Assembly: GCA_963823525.1 (NCBI GenBank)
Contig: CAWGLW010000004.1
Span: 186,001-250,000 of the forward strand
Origin: CAWGLW01 sp963823525
GTDB lineage: Bacteria > Pseudomonadota > Gammaproteobacteria > Steroidobacterales > Steroidobacteraceae
Length of the DNA stretch: 64,000 nt
Direction: 5' to 3'
Below the pieces are notes generated by a model that was given only the letters and a program-made list of their open reading frames with translations, was not told the DNA's origin and ran no database searches. Below are positions 1-9,554 of the stretch, in pieces. The position numbers and the translations under genes were made by a program. The number at the start of each line of letters is the position of its first letter. Position 1 is the first letter of the stretch.

Positions 1-2089
1 TCGGCTGCATCGAGCCGACCAGGAGCATCTCGTGCACCTCGGTCGTCCACAGGCTGACATAGGGGAAGGCATCGAGGAAGCTGCGCACCAGCGACTGCGA
101 GTCCTCGAGGTTCTGTGTCGGCAAGGGCCACCATTGAGCGACCATGCCCGCCGGTGCCAGCCTGCGCTTCGCCAGCTCATAGAACTCGCGCGAATACAGG
201 TTGACCACGCCTGCCGCGGTCGGCGGCGGCGGTTCAAGCGTGATCAGGTCCCAGGACTCCGCGCTGCGCAGCAGCTCGTGGCGGCCGTCGGCAATCCGGA
301 TCTCGATCCGGTCATCCTGTGCGACGCCGAAATTACCAGCGAACCGGCTGGTTGCATGGACGACTTCCGGCAGCAATTCCACACAAGTGCGTCGCGTGAG
401 GTCAGGATCGGCCAGCAACGCACCGCAGGTGATACCGGTGCCGAGCGCGATGACCATCGCCGAACGCGGCTCGCCGGAGTGAATGAGCAACGGCAATAAG
501 GCCTGAAGTCGCATGTAGCGCAGCGAGGCCAGCGAGTCACCCGAGTTCGACACACCGGAAATATACAAGCGACGGAAATCCCCGGCTGGCGTGCTCTGTG
601 ACAGCACCGCCACAGCGCCTCCGGCGCCTTCCTCATAGAAATCGAGCCTGCCACCACGGGTCTCGGCCAACAACACGCCGAGCTTGTCCCGCGGCAGGCC
701 GATTGCGGCGGCCACGCTCGCCATCAGCAGGACGGCGCTCACAACGGCGGTCCCGGCGTGCCGCCTCGAGGACGCGAGCGTCGCGATCATGCCGATAAGG
801 GCGGCGAGGATTGCCAATACGAACAGCGTCCACGCGAGCCCGAGGCGCGGCACCGCCACGAAGCCTACGACAAGGGTCCCGCCAATCGCGCCGGCCATGT
901 TCCAGGCGGCCACGCGGCCGACCGAGCGGCCTGCCTGCGTGGCATCGCCGGTCAAACGCACGGCCGCCGGAAACGCAGCGCCCAGCAGCAAGGTGGGCGG
1001 CAGCACGATGGCCACCGCCGCGAGCAGGAAACGCGAGTACATGCCGAGTGCATGCGAACCTGACGCGCGGCCGACAAGGGCGCCCAGGAGTTCCTGTCCC
1101 CGCGGTAGCCAGGGTCCGAGCATCGCGTAGGTCAGGACGGCCGTCAGCCCTGCGGCCGCGATCAGGATGCCGAACGCCGCCCAGCGATCGGCCACCCGGT
1201 CGGCAAATCTCGACCAGAGCGCGCTGCCTGCGGCGAGACCGATGAGGTACACCGACAGGACAAGGGCAAACGCGGCGCCCCGCGTACTGGTGAACGGGGC
1301 GACCAGCTGCGACCAAAGCACCTCGTAGCCCATGGCGATACCGCCTGCGCAGGCATATAGGACCAGTCCGAGCATGATCTTTGGGTCGGGCGCCAGCGCT
1401 GGCGTCAAGGATGTCTGCCTGGTCGCACTGGGGACCGAGCCGTTCAGCCTGCGGTCCAGCCACAGGGCAAAGCCAGCGGTCGCAAGGCAGCACAGGGCCG
1501 TTGCGATTCCCGCGCCACGAACCCCGAGCCCGGGGACGAGCGCAAACGGCGCTATCAAAGCCCCGGCGACGGCACCCGCTGTATTCCATGCATAGAGGGA
1601 GCCGGCGTCGTGACCGAAGCCCGAGTCTGGCGGCCTTAACGAACGAATCGCCGCGGGCAGCGTGCCGCCCATGAAAAACGCGGGTACCGCTACCAGGGCC
1701 ATCGGCAGACTCCAGGCGAGCCATCCTGCGGACGCCTGACTCGCAACAAAGATACCCGGTGTGAGGGGCATCACCAGCGTCGTGGCCAGCCCCAGCACCG
1801 CCACCAGCATCTCGAGCCTCGCGTACCAGCGCAGGGGCCGACCCTGCCCGTCCAGCCATATCCCGATCGCAGCCGACCCGCCCGCGAGGCCGGCAAAGAA
1901 AGCGGCGACGCCGATCGAGACGGCGAGGACCTCGACTCCGACGACGAGCGTGAGTTGTTTGACCCATAGGGTCTGGAAGGCCAGCGCGCCGGCACCTGAC
2001 AGGAACAACAGCAACCCGACAGCCGCCGGAACACGCGCTCGTGTAGCTTTGTTTGTGCGGGCCGGCGGCGCCGGCGACCGGGTGACCAT
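1..2089 (-). CDS. Spermidine-synthase-like protein fused to a membrane domain (C-terminus cut by window edge)
   Basis: An open minus-strand frame runs from an ATG at 2087-2089 off the left edge, giving about 696 residues without a stop. The first ~480 residues are strongly hydrophobic, with repeated membrane segments typical of the MFS-like half of fused spermidine synthases. The rest is a Rossmann methyltransferase-like domain with the glycine motif ALGTGITCGALL, the acidic strand end VELLPEV and a later DGRHELL. Such proteins resemble aminopropyltransferases, but their substrate is usually unknown. Part of the catalytic domain lies outside the window. The same stretch has a long Arg-rich frame which is only a shadow. 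The sulfatase gene lies 66 bp upstream on the same strand. Family call is firm; the reaction is inferred. Confidence 0.85.
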   Translation of the reverse strand, partial: MVTRSPAPPARTNKATRARVPAAVGLLLFLSGAGALAFQTLWVKQLTLVVGVEVLAVSIGVAAFFAGLAGGSAAIGIWLDGQGRPLRWYARLEMLVAVLGLATTLVMPLTPGIFVASQASAGWLAWSLPMALVAVPAFFMGGTLPAAIRSLRPPDSGFGHDAGSLYAWNTAGAVAGALIAPFALVPGLGVRGAGIATALCCLATAGFALWLDRRLNGSVPSATRQTSLTPALAPDPKIMLGLVLYACAGGIAMGYEVLWSQLVAPFTSTRGAAFALVLSVYLIGLAAGSALWSRFADRVADRWAAFGILIAAAGLTAVLTYAMLGPWLPRGQELLGALVGRASGSHALGMYSRFLLAAVAIVLPPTLLLGAAFPAAVRLTGDATQAGRSVGRVAAWNMAGAIGGTLVVGFVAVPRLGLAWTLFVLAILAALIGMIATLASSRRHAGTAVVSAVLLMASVAAAIGLPRDKLGVLLAETRGGRLDFYEEGAGGAVAVLSQSTPAGDFRRLYISGVSNSGDSLASLRYMRLQALLPLLIHSGEPRSAMVIALGTGITCGALLADPDLTRRTCVELLPEVVHATSRFAGNFGVAQDDRIEIRIADGRHELLRSAESWDLITLEPPPPTAAGVVNLYSREFYELAKRRLAPAGMVAQWWPLPTQNLEDSQSLVRSFLDAFPYVSLWTTEVHEMLLVGSMQP

Positions 2090-2155
2090 GACGGTCAGCC
2101 CGACGTGCGCCCGTCCATGGGCGCACGCGTTTGTGGATATATCCGCAGCGCCGGT

Positions 2156-3754
2156 CTACTGCGACGGGTTAGATGTGAGCGTGTCCATCACCGCTTCCAG
2201 GTTGAAGCTACCGGGCTTCTGACGCGGCGGGAATTCCTTGAAGCTCTCCAGCCACTGTGTGGCATAAGCCTGGGCCGGGCCCATGAGGTACGTGCGATCG
2301 AACCGCCACTTTTCATAGCCCATCGCCTCATGATCCGCGCGCTCGAACGGGTCCATGCGGAGATCAAAGATCTTGGGCAGCCGCAACGTTACCAGTGGCT
2401 CCTGCCACACGTCGAAGCCATGCGCCCGTTGCTCCATGAACACGACCTTCCAGCGGTTGTATCGCAGGGCCGCGAGCCCGCCGTCGTCGGTCCAGTAAAG
2501 GAACTCTTTGCGCGGCCACTCGGACGTACTTCCCTGGAAATAGGGCATCAGGTTGTACCCGTCCAGGTGCACCTTGTACTTGGCACCACCGGCCGACGTG
2601 CCTTTGAGCAGGGACTCCTTGATATCCGGCGCACCCGCTGCGGCCAGCAGGGTCGGCAACCAGTCCTCGTGTGCAACAATCTCGTTGATGGTGGTCCCGG
2701 GCTTGATGACGCCCGGCCAGCGTGCAACGAGCGGAACGCGATAGCCACCCTCCCAGTTCGTGTTCTTCTCACCCTTGAAAGGCGTCATGCCGCCGTCGGG
2801 CCAGGTCATGACCTCTGCACCGTTATCTGACGTCCAGATCACAATGGTGTTATCGGCGATGCCGAGGGTATCGAGCAGACCGAGCATCCGGCCGATGTGG
2901 CCATCGTGCTCGACCATGCCATCCGCGTACACGCCAAGTCCCGTCTTGCCCTCCGCCTCGGGCGCCAGGTGAGTCCAGACGTGCATGCGCGACGTGTTGA
3001 ACCAGACGAACCAGGGCTGCCCGGCTTTTGTCTTATCCCGGATGAACCGCTCAGCCTGGTCTGCGACTTCCGTATCGAAGGTCTTCATACGCTCGCGCGA
3101 CAGGGGGCCGGTATCGTCGCAACGCTGCTTGCCCCACTTGCCGAAGCGCGGGTCCTCGGGAAGCGAACTCACCTCCTTCGTCGCGTAGCAGTGGAAGACA
3201 CCCCGGGGGCCGAAATTCTGCTTGAACTGAGGATCCTTGGGATAATCAGCGTTTTCCGGTTCCTCTTCGGCGTTGAGGTGATAGAAGTTGCCGAAGAACT
3301 CATCGAAGCCGTGCACCGTGGGGAAGAACTCATTGCGATCGCCCAGATGATTCTTGCCAAACTGGCCCGTGGCGTAGCCCCGCGCCTTGACCAGGTCGGC
3401 GATCGTCGGGTCTTCCGCGCGAAGGCCCTCGGCCGCTCCCGGGAGTCCAACCTTCAGCATCCCCGTGCGGATGGGTGACTGTCCGGTAATGAATGCCGCG
3501 CGTCCGGCCGTGCAGCTTTGCTGGGCGTAAGCGTCCGTGAACTTCACGCCCTCGCTGGCAATCCGGTCGATATTGGGCGTCTTGTAGCCCATCATTCCCT
3601 GGTTATAAGTGCTGACGTTCCAGAACCCGACGTCGTCGCCAAACATGACGAGGATATTGGGCTTGGACGTAGCCTGAGCGTCTGCGGGTGCCGAAAAAGT
3701 GACGCCCAGCGTCATCAGCGCCAGCGATGCCGCCGAAATCGTGCTCAAACGCAT
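2156..3754 (-). CDS. Arylsulfatase-family sulfatase, exported
   Basis: Encodes 532 residues with a Sec signal peptide (about residues 1-27, ending near PADAQA). The sulfatase core follows: metal-binding FGDDVGF (D40, D41) and the formylglycine motif C81-T-A-G-R, matching C-x-[PA]-x-R. Further blocks include GKNHLGDRNEFFP and the late metal site IVIWTSDNGAE. In this family the cysteine must be converted to formylglycine before the enzyme can hydrolyse sulfate esters. No formylglycine-generating enzyme is in the window. Length fits full-size arylsulfatases. The likely location is the periplasm; the substrate cannot be read from sequence. It sits just upstream of the spermidine-synthase-like gene on the same strand. 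Confidence 0.9.
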   Translation of the reverse strand: MRLSTISAASLALMTLGVTFSAPADAQATSKPNILVMFGDDVGFWNVSTYNQGMMGYKTPNIDRIASEGVKFTDAYAQQSCTAGRAAFITGQSPIRTGMLKVGLPGAAEGLRAEDPTIADLVKARGYATGQFGKNHLGDRNEFFPTVHGFDEFFGNFYHLNAEEEPENADYPKDPQFKQNFGPRGVFHCYATKEVSSLPEDPRFGKWGKQRCDDTGPLSRERMKTFDTEVADQAERFIRDKTKAGQPWFVWFNTSRMHVWTHLAPEAEGKTGLGVYADGMVEHDGHIGRMLGLLDTLGIADNTIVIWTSDNGAEVMTWPDGGMTPFKGEKNTNWEGGYRVPLVARWPGVIKPGTTINEIVAHEDWLPTLLAAAGAPDIKESLLKGTSAGGAKYKVHLDGYNLMPYFQGSTSEWPRKEFLYWTDDGGLAALRYNRWKVVFMEQRAHGFDVWQEPLVTLRLPKIFDLRMDPFERADHEAMGYEKWRFDRTYLMGPAQAYATQWLESFKEFPPRQKPGSFNLEAVMDTLTSNPSQ

Positions 3755-4259
3755 TGTAAGAACTCCCCTTTGATATCTCGATCCTATCGCGACGATAGGG
3801 ATTCAGCGCAATAAGATAAGCGATGTCCCTCTATCCGTCCAATGCAGCGATTAGATTTTTTTAATAACTTTCTTGCATGTCTATAGGCCTGCGACACCTT
3901 ACAGGCTGCATTCAGGGCCGCCGGGTCTCTCCCCGGCCATGGGTTCGCCCGCACACTGTTCGCCGCCGCACCGATCACCGGGCCAGCCGCCAACGAAGCG
4001 GTCACTGGCCAGAATGCCTTACCAGCCCGTGAAAGCCGTCACCGGCTCCAGTCCTGGTCTGGTCAACCGAGCCGCTCGCGTAATGATTACGGCCCCACTG
4101 GCAAATCTGCCTCATCGATCGCATCGCACCGAGGGGTTGAACCGGCTGCTCAGCAATACGGGTGCACTGGGAACCTATGTGTAAGAGAATGCGCGGCCAC
4201 GCCTGTGCGCGCCGTTGCGCTTCGCCACCCGAATGGCGGATTTAAGGAGATTCTTGTTT
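3755..4259. other. Intergenic region with no supported gene
   Basis: Five hundred bases separate the divergent sulfatase and POT transporter genes. Short open frames occur on both strands but have shadow-like Arg/Pro/Ser composition and no convincing start. The stretch near 3780-3870 is more AT-rich and probably carries the sulfatase promoter. A ribosome-binding site AAGGAGA lies at 4244-4250, serving the next gene. Confidence 0.6.
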
Positions 4260-5855
4260 ATGGCCAACGGTTACGCTCAGAGCGGTGACGCAAGAGGCAC
4301 CCTCCTCGGGCACCCCAAGGGGCTGTTCGTGCTGTTCTTCGCGGAGATGTGGGAGCGGTTCTCGTATTACGGGATGCGCGCTCTGCTGATCTTTTACCTC
4401 GTCCAGCACTGGCTGTTCTCTGACGGCGAAGCAAGCGTCATCTACGGCGCCTATACCGCGCTGGTCTACATCACACCCGTTATCGGCGGCTACCTGGCGG
4501 ACCGCTACCTGGGGCAGCGGAAGGCAGTCCTTTTCGGTGCGGTGCTGCTGACTTTCGGTCATTTCCTGATGGCGTTCGAGGGCAGCGGTGGTGGCCAGAG
4601 CGACCCGGCAATCAATATCTTCTGGCTTGCGCTGGCCTTCATCATCGTCGGCTCGGGCTTTCTGAAGGCCAACATTTCCGTCATTGTCGGCCAGCTGTAC
4701 CCGCGCACGGATTTACGCCGGGACGGCGCCTACACGATCTTCTACATGGGCATCAACCTGGGAGCCGCCCTCGGTTCGATCGTCGCGGGTTATCTCGGTC
4801 AGACCTACGGCTGGTCGTACGGCTTTGGTGCCGCGGGTATCGGCATGTTGCTGGGTCTGGTCGTGTTCATCTGGGGCAAGCCGTATTTGCTGGGCCGCGG
4901 AGAACCCGAGGACCCGGCCTTGCTGAAACGGCGCACGGCGGGTATCCGGCTCGAGTGGCTGCTGTATGCCGCAGGGCTGCTGCTGGTTGGCCTGTGCTGG
5001 CTGCTGGTGCAGAAGCAGTCGCTGGTCGGCGGCCTGCTCGGCATCTTTGGCGCGGGGCTGGTTCTGTACGTCATTGCGACAGCTGTGACCAGGCTCGAGC
5101 GACATGATCGTGACCGGATCTTCGCCGCGCTGTTTCTGATTTTCGGCTCGATACTCTTCTGGGCACTGTTTGAGCAGGCCGGCTCGTCACTGAATCTGTT
5201 CACTGACCGCCACGTGGACAGAACAATTTTCGGGGTCGAGGTCCCCGCCTCGGTCTTCCAGTCCATCAATGCGATCTACATCGTGCTGCTCGCACCGATA
5301 TTCGCCGGCCTCTGGACAATTCTGGGCAGAAGAGGCCTCGAGCCCTCGGTGAACATAAAGTTCGCGCTCGGCCTGGCTCAACTGGGACTCGGCTTCCTGG
5401 TACTGGTTGCGGGAGCCGGGTCGGACGGGCTGACGCCGGTGCTGTTCATTTTCCTGATCTACCTGCTGCACACGACGGGCGAGCTGTGCCTGTCGCCGGT
5501 GGGGCTGAGCGCGATGAACCGGCTGGCGCCTGCGAACATGGCCTCGCTGATCATGGGTACCTGGTTTTTCGCCAGCGCGACCGGGAACTTCGCGGCGGGC
5601 CTGATTGCTGCCGCCACCGGCGCGGAAAGCGCAAGCGGTGGCGGCGCCGGCAAGCAGGTCGTGCTCGACGTCTATACGACCGTGGGATGGGTGGCCATCG
5701 CGACCGCCGTCGCCGTCGCGCTGGTCTCACCGTTGATTACCCGGCTCATGCATCTCGACACCCTCAAGGACGACCACCCGGACGACCACCTGGCCGGTCA
5801 ACGGGAATTCGGGGAACCGACCGCGGCGGGGGTGCATCCGGCGATCCGGGAGTGA
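4260..5855 (+). CDS. POT/PTR-family proton-coupled oligopeptide transporter
   Basis: Encodes 531 residues from an ATG at 4260, chosen because AAGGAGA lies nine bases upstream; a longer frame without such a site begins at 4215. The N-terminus has the POT signature E29-x-x-E32-R33-F-x-Y-Y, used for proton coupling. The PTR2 motif GGYLADRYLGQRK follows, with about 12-14 membrane segments. Family members import di- and tripeptides across the inner membrane. The region around FLIYLLHTTGELCLSPVGLS matches the late conserved POT segment. It stands alone between the divergent sulfatase gene and the TIR/TPR gene. A second, divergent POT-like gene lies at 19.4 kb. Confidence 0.92.
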   Translation: MANGYAQSGDARGTLLGHPKGLFVLFFAEMWERFSYYGMRALLIFYLVQHWLFSDGEASVIYGAYTALVYITPVIGGYLADRYLGQRKAVLFGAVLLTFGHFLMAFEGSGGGQSDPAINIFWLALAFIIVGSGFLKANISVIVGQLYPRTDLRRDGAYTIFYMGINLGAALGSIVAGYLGQTYGWSYGFGAAGIGMLLGLVVFIWGKPYLLGRGEPEDPALLKRRTAGIRLEWLLYAAGLLLVGLCWLLVQKQSLVGGLLGIFGAGLVLYVIATAVTRLERHDRDRIFAALFLIFGSILFWALFEQAGSSLNLFTDRHVDRTIFGVEVPASVFQSINAIYIVLLAPIFAGLWTILGRRGLEPSVNIKFALGLAQLGLGFLVLVAGAGSDGLTPVLFIFLIYLLHTTGELCLSPVGLSAMNRLAPANMASLIMGTWFFASATGNFAAGLIAAATGAESASGGGAGKQVVLDVYTTVGWVAIATAVAVALVSPLITRLMHLDTLKDDHPDDHLAGQREFGEPTAAGVHPAIRE

Positions 5856-6020
5856 TGCAGGCGATCTGGCCGGTTTTTACCGCGAGCGCCCAGTCTCGCG
5901 GCCCGATTGAGTCCCGGTCGAAATGTCCCCGACCTTGTCCATACGGTCACGGCAGTGCAAGATCGCGCCGAGCCCCGACGCATTCGGCAGGCTTCGCCCG
6001 GCGAAGCCCCCAAAGGTCAT

Positions 6021-7754
6021 ATGCCACACGATGTATTCCTGAGTTACTCCGCCGACGATAAGGACACGGCATTAGCCGTGCTGTCGGGACTCGAGACGCA
6101 GGGAATGCGCTGCTGGATCGCCCCGCGCGACGTGCCGCCAGGATCCGAATACGGCGAGCAGATTGTCGAGGCCGTGAAGGCCTGTCGCGTATTCGTGGTG
6201 ATCTTCTCCGCGAGCGCCAATTCCTCGCCGCACGTTCGGCGTGAGGTCGAGCGGGCCGTGTCCCTGGACAGGACCATCGTTCCCTTCCGCGTCGAAGACG
6301 TGCCACCCACCGGGGCCATGGAATACTGCCTCGGCGGTACGCACTGGCTGGACGCGCTGACGCGCCCGATCGAGCCCCACGTCGCGACTCTGGTCACGAC
6401 ATTACGACGCATGCTGGGCACCGCCGCTGGCTCACCGGGAGCGGGCGGGGCCAAGCCGGAGCCGGCCGAGCGGATCTCGATCGCGGTGCTGCCATTCAAT
6501 AACATGAGCGGTGACACCGAGCAGGAGTACTTCAGCGACGGGATCACCGAGGACATCATTACCGACCTGTCGAAGATCTCCGGCCTTTTCGTCGTAGCGC
6601 GAAACACCGCATTCACCTACAAGGGAAAGGCGGTAAAGGTGCAGGACGTCAGCAGGGAACTCGATGTCCGGTTCGTGCTGGAAGGCAGCGTGCGCAAGGC
6701 CGGCTCGCGGGTGCGGGTTACGGGCCAGCTCATCAACGGCGAGACTGGCGGGCATGTGTGGGCGGACCGCTACGATCGCGACCTCACCGACATTTTTGCA
6801 ATCCAGGACGAGATCACCCATGCGATCGTCGAGCAACTGAAGGTCAATCTGCTGCCGCAGGAACGGCAATCGATTGCGCAGGCGCCCACCGACAATATCG
6901 AGGCGTACACGTATTACCTGCGGGGCCGGCAGTTCTTTCACCGGCACTCGAAGTCGTACTACCAGCTGGCGCGGCGCATGTTCACGAAGGCCGTAGAGCT
7001 CGATCCCATGTATGCGCGAGCGTACGCGGGTATTGCGGACTGCGACTCCTTCCTGTTCCTCCACTATCACGTCGACGTCGCAATCGACGCGATCCTGGCG
7101 ACCAGCGCGCAGGCCCTCGCGCTGGATGCAGGCCTCGCCGAGGCCCATGCATCACGCGGCCTGGCGCTGTCGCTGGCCGAGAAATACGACGAGGCCATGG
7201 AAGAATTCGAGCGGGCAACGGCCCTCGACCCCAATCTGTTCGAGGCCCATTACTTCATGGCACGCGCCTGCTTCGCACAGGACAAGATGGACCGGGCCGC
7301 CGAACACTTCGAGCGCGCCGCCGCGCTCAGGCCGGACGACTACCAGGCGCTTGCCATGTTGAGGATGATCTATCCCTCGATCGGTCGCGAGGCCGATATT
7401 GGCCCCGTCGCGCGCCGGGCAATCGAGCGCGCCGAGCGAGAACTGGCACAGCACCCCGAGAATCCCCGCCCCGCCTACCTCGGCGCCGGCTGCCTGCTCT
7501 CGATAGGCGAAAATGATCGCGCGAGGGAGTGGCTGGGCAGGGCAATGGCCATCGACCCTGACGACGTGCTGACCCAGTACAACATCGCCTGTGTGCTCGC
7601 CCAGCTCGGCGACCACGATGAAGCCTTCGACCTCCTCGAGCGGCTGCTGCCACGTGCGAACCATGAGACAAAATCATGGATCAAGAACGATTCAGACTTT
7701 GATTCGCTTCGCGCACTGCCGCGCTACGAGAAGGTGCTGGAGCTGATCCGCTAG
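6021..7754 (+). CDS. TIR domain / TolB-like domain / TPR protein
   Basis: Encodes 577 residues from the ATG at 6021 (AAAGG just upstream; a longer in-frame extension to 5907 lacks family character). Residues 1-130 form a TIR domain opening with MPHDVFLSYSADDK; a candidate catalytic glutamate lies in SPHVRREVERA. Residues 150-280 match the TolB-like module found in adenylate-cyclase-type regulators (IAVLPFNNMSG, FVLEGSVRKAG, DRYDRDLTDIFAIQDEIT). TPR-like helical repeats fill the rest to the C-terminus. No membrane segment is obvious. TIR domains can be NADases or protein-protein adaptors, so a signalling or defence role is possible but unproven. It appears to be monocistronic. Confidence 0.88.
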   Translation: MPHDVFLSYSADDKDTALAVLSGLETQGMRCWIAPRDVPPGSEYGEQIVEAVKACRVFVVIFSASANSSPHVRREVERAVSLDRTIVPFRVEDVPPTGAMEYCLGGTHWLDALTRPIEPHVATLVTTLRRMLGTAAGSPGAGGAKPEPAERISIAVLPFNNMSGDTEQEYFSDGITEDIITDLSKISGLFVVARNTAFTYKGKAVKVQDVSRELDVRFVLEGSVRKAGSRVRVTGQLINGETGGHVWADRYDRDLTDIFAIQDEITHAIVEQLKVNLLPQERQSIAQAPTDNIEAYTYYLRGRQFFHRHSKSYYQLARRMFTKAVELDPMYARAYAGIADCDSFLFLHYHVDVAIDAILATSAQALALDAGLAEAHASRGLALSLAEKYDEAMEEFERATALDPNLFEAHYFMARACFAQDKMDRAAEHFERAAALRPDDYQALAMLRMIYPSIGREADIGPVARRAIERAERELAQHPENPRPAYLGAGCLLSIGENDRAREWLGRAMAIDPDDVLTQYNIACVLAQLGDHDEAFDLLERLLPRANHETKSWIKNDSDFDSLRALPRYEKVLELIR

Positions 7755-8302
7755 TCGGTTCTCCGCTTTCGCGGCGATTGGGGTGCTCGTGGACGCGACT
7801 TCGACAAACGCTGGCTCGCCGCGTCGGCGTGTCCAGACTCAGGCGTCGATGCGGCAAGCGGTCGGGCCACCGTCGAGCGCAGAGATCTGAGTGCAGAGGC
7901 GCCATTCTCCGCAACTCGATTGCCTGATGATCGGAACCGATCAATGAAATATCCAGGTCCACAAGCAACCGAAAATAGCCAGGGAAACTGGCTGGGACAC
8001 GGCTCTGGACATTGCCTTGCCGGCCAATGCTCGGATCTGGAAGACATGAATACGGGACTGAGCACGAGGCGGAGGAAATCGAACCTGAATGAAGGCAAGT
8101 GTTATGGACCGACGAAACTTGAGCTCGTATTTGAGGCACATCATCTGACTGCGTTTCGCCGGCGCACGCCCTCCATTCCGAGACGCAGGCTTCTCCTCTT
8201 TTGCAGCGCCGGGGCGACCTCGCTCAGTGTCTTGACGCCTGTTTTCGTGCGCCGGTTCGCCTCACGTATGCAGCGGACTCACGAGTTGCGCCCTGAGCAC
8301 CC
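7755..8302. other. Intergenic region with no supported gene
   Basis: About 550 bases with only weak open frames on both strands, none with recognisable composition. A small perfect inverted repeat TGATCGG-AA-CCGATCA lies at 7928-7943. It could be an operator or a chance hairpin; it has no T-tract on either side. Nothing else is recognisable. Confidence 0.5.
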
Positions 8303-9490
8303 GTGGTCGCCCGCATGAACGCAACCGGTCGACGCAGCGCGCGCTTCGACAGCGTCACGGTAGCGCAGTTGCGGGAGCGTGGAAGCCTCAAGTGGACAAA
8401 GCTCCCGGATGCGCTTGGCGCGTTCGTGGCGGAGAGCGACTTCGGCCTGGCTCCGGTGATCGCTGAGGCGCTGCACGCGGCCGTCAACGCGGGCCGCACG
8501 GGCTACCTGACGACCGCGGCCACAAACGGACTGGCCGAGGCAACCGCCGCCTGGTGCGCCGTGCGCTATGGCTGGTCGGTGGCACCAGCGCAGGTGCAAC
8601 CAATGGCGGATGTGCTGAGCGTGCTGGCACTGATGCTCGATGAGTTCACCGATGACGGCGCCGTCATCGTGCCAACGCCCGCCTACATGCCGTTTCTCGA
8701 CCCGGTCGCACTGCGCGGCCGCGAGATTGTCGAAGTGCCGGCGGCCACCGTTGACGGGCGGGCCGCGCTCGACCTTGACGGCATCGAAGCCGCCTTTGCC
8801 GCGGGCGCGCGCGTGCTGTTGCTCTGCAACCCCTGGAACCCGGTCGGACGGGTTTTGTCGATCGAGGAACTGTGCGAGCTGGCCACGCTCGTCGACCGGT
8901 ACGGCGCCCGTGTCTTCGCCGATGAGATTCACGCGCCGGTGGTGTTTGGCTCGGCGCGGCATGTCCCGTATGCATCCGTATCCGCCGCCGCGGCCGCTCA
9001 CTCAATGACCGCCCTCTCGGCCTCCAAGGCGTTCAACCTTCCGGGTCTGAAATGCGCTCAGCTCGTGCTTACGAACGAGCCGGATGTTGAGCACTTCCGA
9101 CAAGTCGGCACGCAGGCTGTGCAAGGCGCCAGCGGTCCCGGCGTACTGGCCAACACGGTCGCCTACGCCGCCGGTAGCCCGTGGCTGGACGGCGTGCTCG
9201 GCTACCTCGACGAGAACCGGCGGGCACTGTCGGATCTGCTGGCAGAGCTCCTGCCCGAGGTGACATACGCGCAGCCGGAGGGCACCTATATCGCCTGGCT
9301 CGACTGCCGCACGCTCGACCTCGGGCCGAACCCGGCCGGATTCTTTCTTGAGCGTGCGGGCGTTGCGCTCACCGACGGCCCGCAGTGCGGCAAGTCCGGT
9401 TCCGGATTCGCACGGCTGGTCTTTGCGACGCCCCGCCCGATTCTCGAGCGCATGATCACGCAGATGGCTGCCGCTGTCCGCAGCCGCTGA
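8303..9490 (+). CDS. PLP-dependent aminotransferase class I/II, MalY/PatB (cystathionine beta-lyase) type
   Basis: Encodes 395 residues from a GTG at 8303, or 391 from an ATG at 8315; neither has a strong ribosome-binding site. Fold type I PLP features are clear: YGWSVAPAQVQP, the substrate-side CNPWNPVGR, the pyridoxal-binding ADEIH, and the Schiff-base lysine in SASKAFNLPGLK near residue 240. The layout matches MalY/PatB C-S lyases, which cleave cystathionine or related thioethers to pyruvate, ammonia and a thiol. Aminotransferase activity cannot be excluded. It is cytoplasmic, with no signal peptide. The next gene is convergent. Confidence 0.9.
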   Translation: MVARMNATGRRSARFDSVTVAQLRERGSLKWTKLPDALGAFVAESDFGLAPVIAEALHAAVNAGRTGYLTTAATNGLAEATAAWCAVRYGWSVAPAQVQPMADVLSVLALMLDEFTDDGAVIVPTPAYMPFLDPVALRGREIVEVPAATVDGRAALDLDGIEAAFAAGARVLLLCNPWNPVGRVLSIEELCELATLVDRYGARVFADEIHAPVVFGSARHVPYASVSAAAAAHSMTALSASKAFNLPGLKCAQLVLTNEPDVEHFRQVGTQAVQGASGPGVLANTVAYAAGSPWLDGVLGYLDENRRALSDLLAELLPEVTYAQPEGTYIAWLDCRTLDLGPNPAGFFLERAGVALTDGPQCGKSGSGFARLVFATPRPILERMITQMAAAVRSR

Positions 9491-9554
9491 GGCGCGCTGC
9501 GCAACTACTCGTCGCGGGACGCAGTCTCCGGCCTTAGCCGGGCACGGGTCTGGA

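Noticed and set aside
633..2126. Long minus-strand open frame of 497 codons
   Set aside because: It is Arg/Gly-rich with no hydrophobic pattern. The frame one base away gives a coherent membrane plus Rossmann protein from 2089 to the window edge.
7920..8318. 132-codon plus-strand open frame upstream of the PLP enzyme
   Set aside because: No domain, no ribosome-binding site and erratic composition; it overlaps the start of the real gene.
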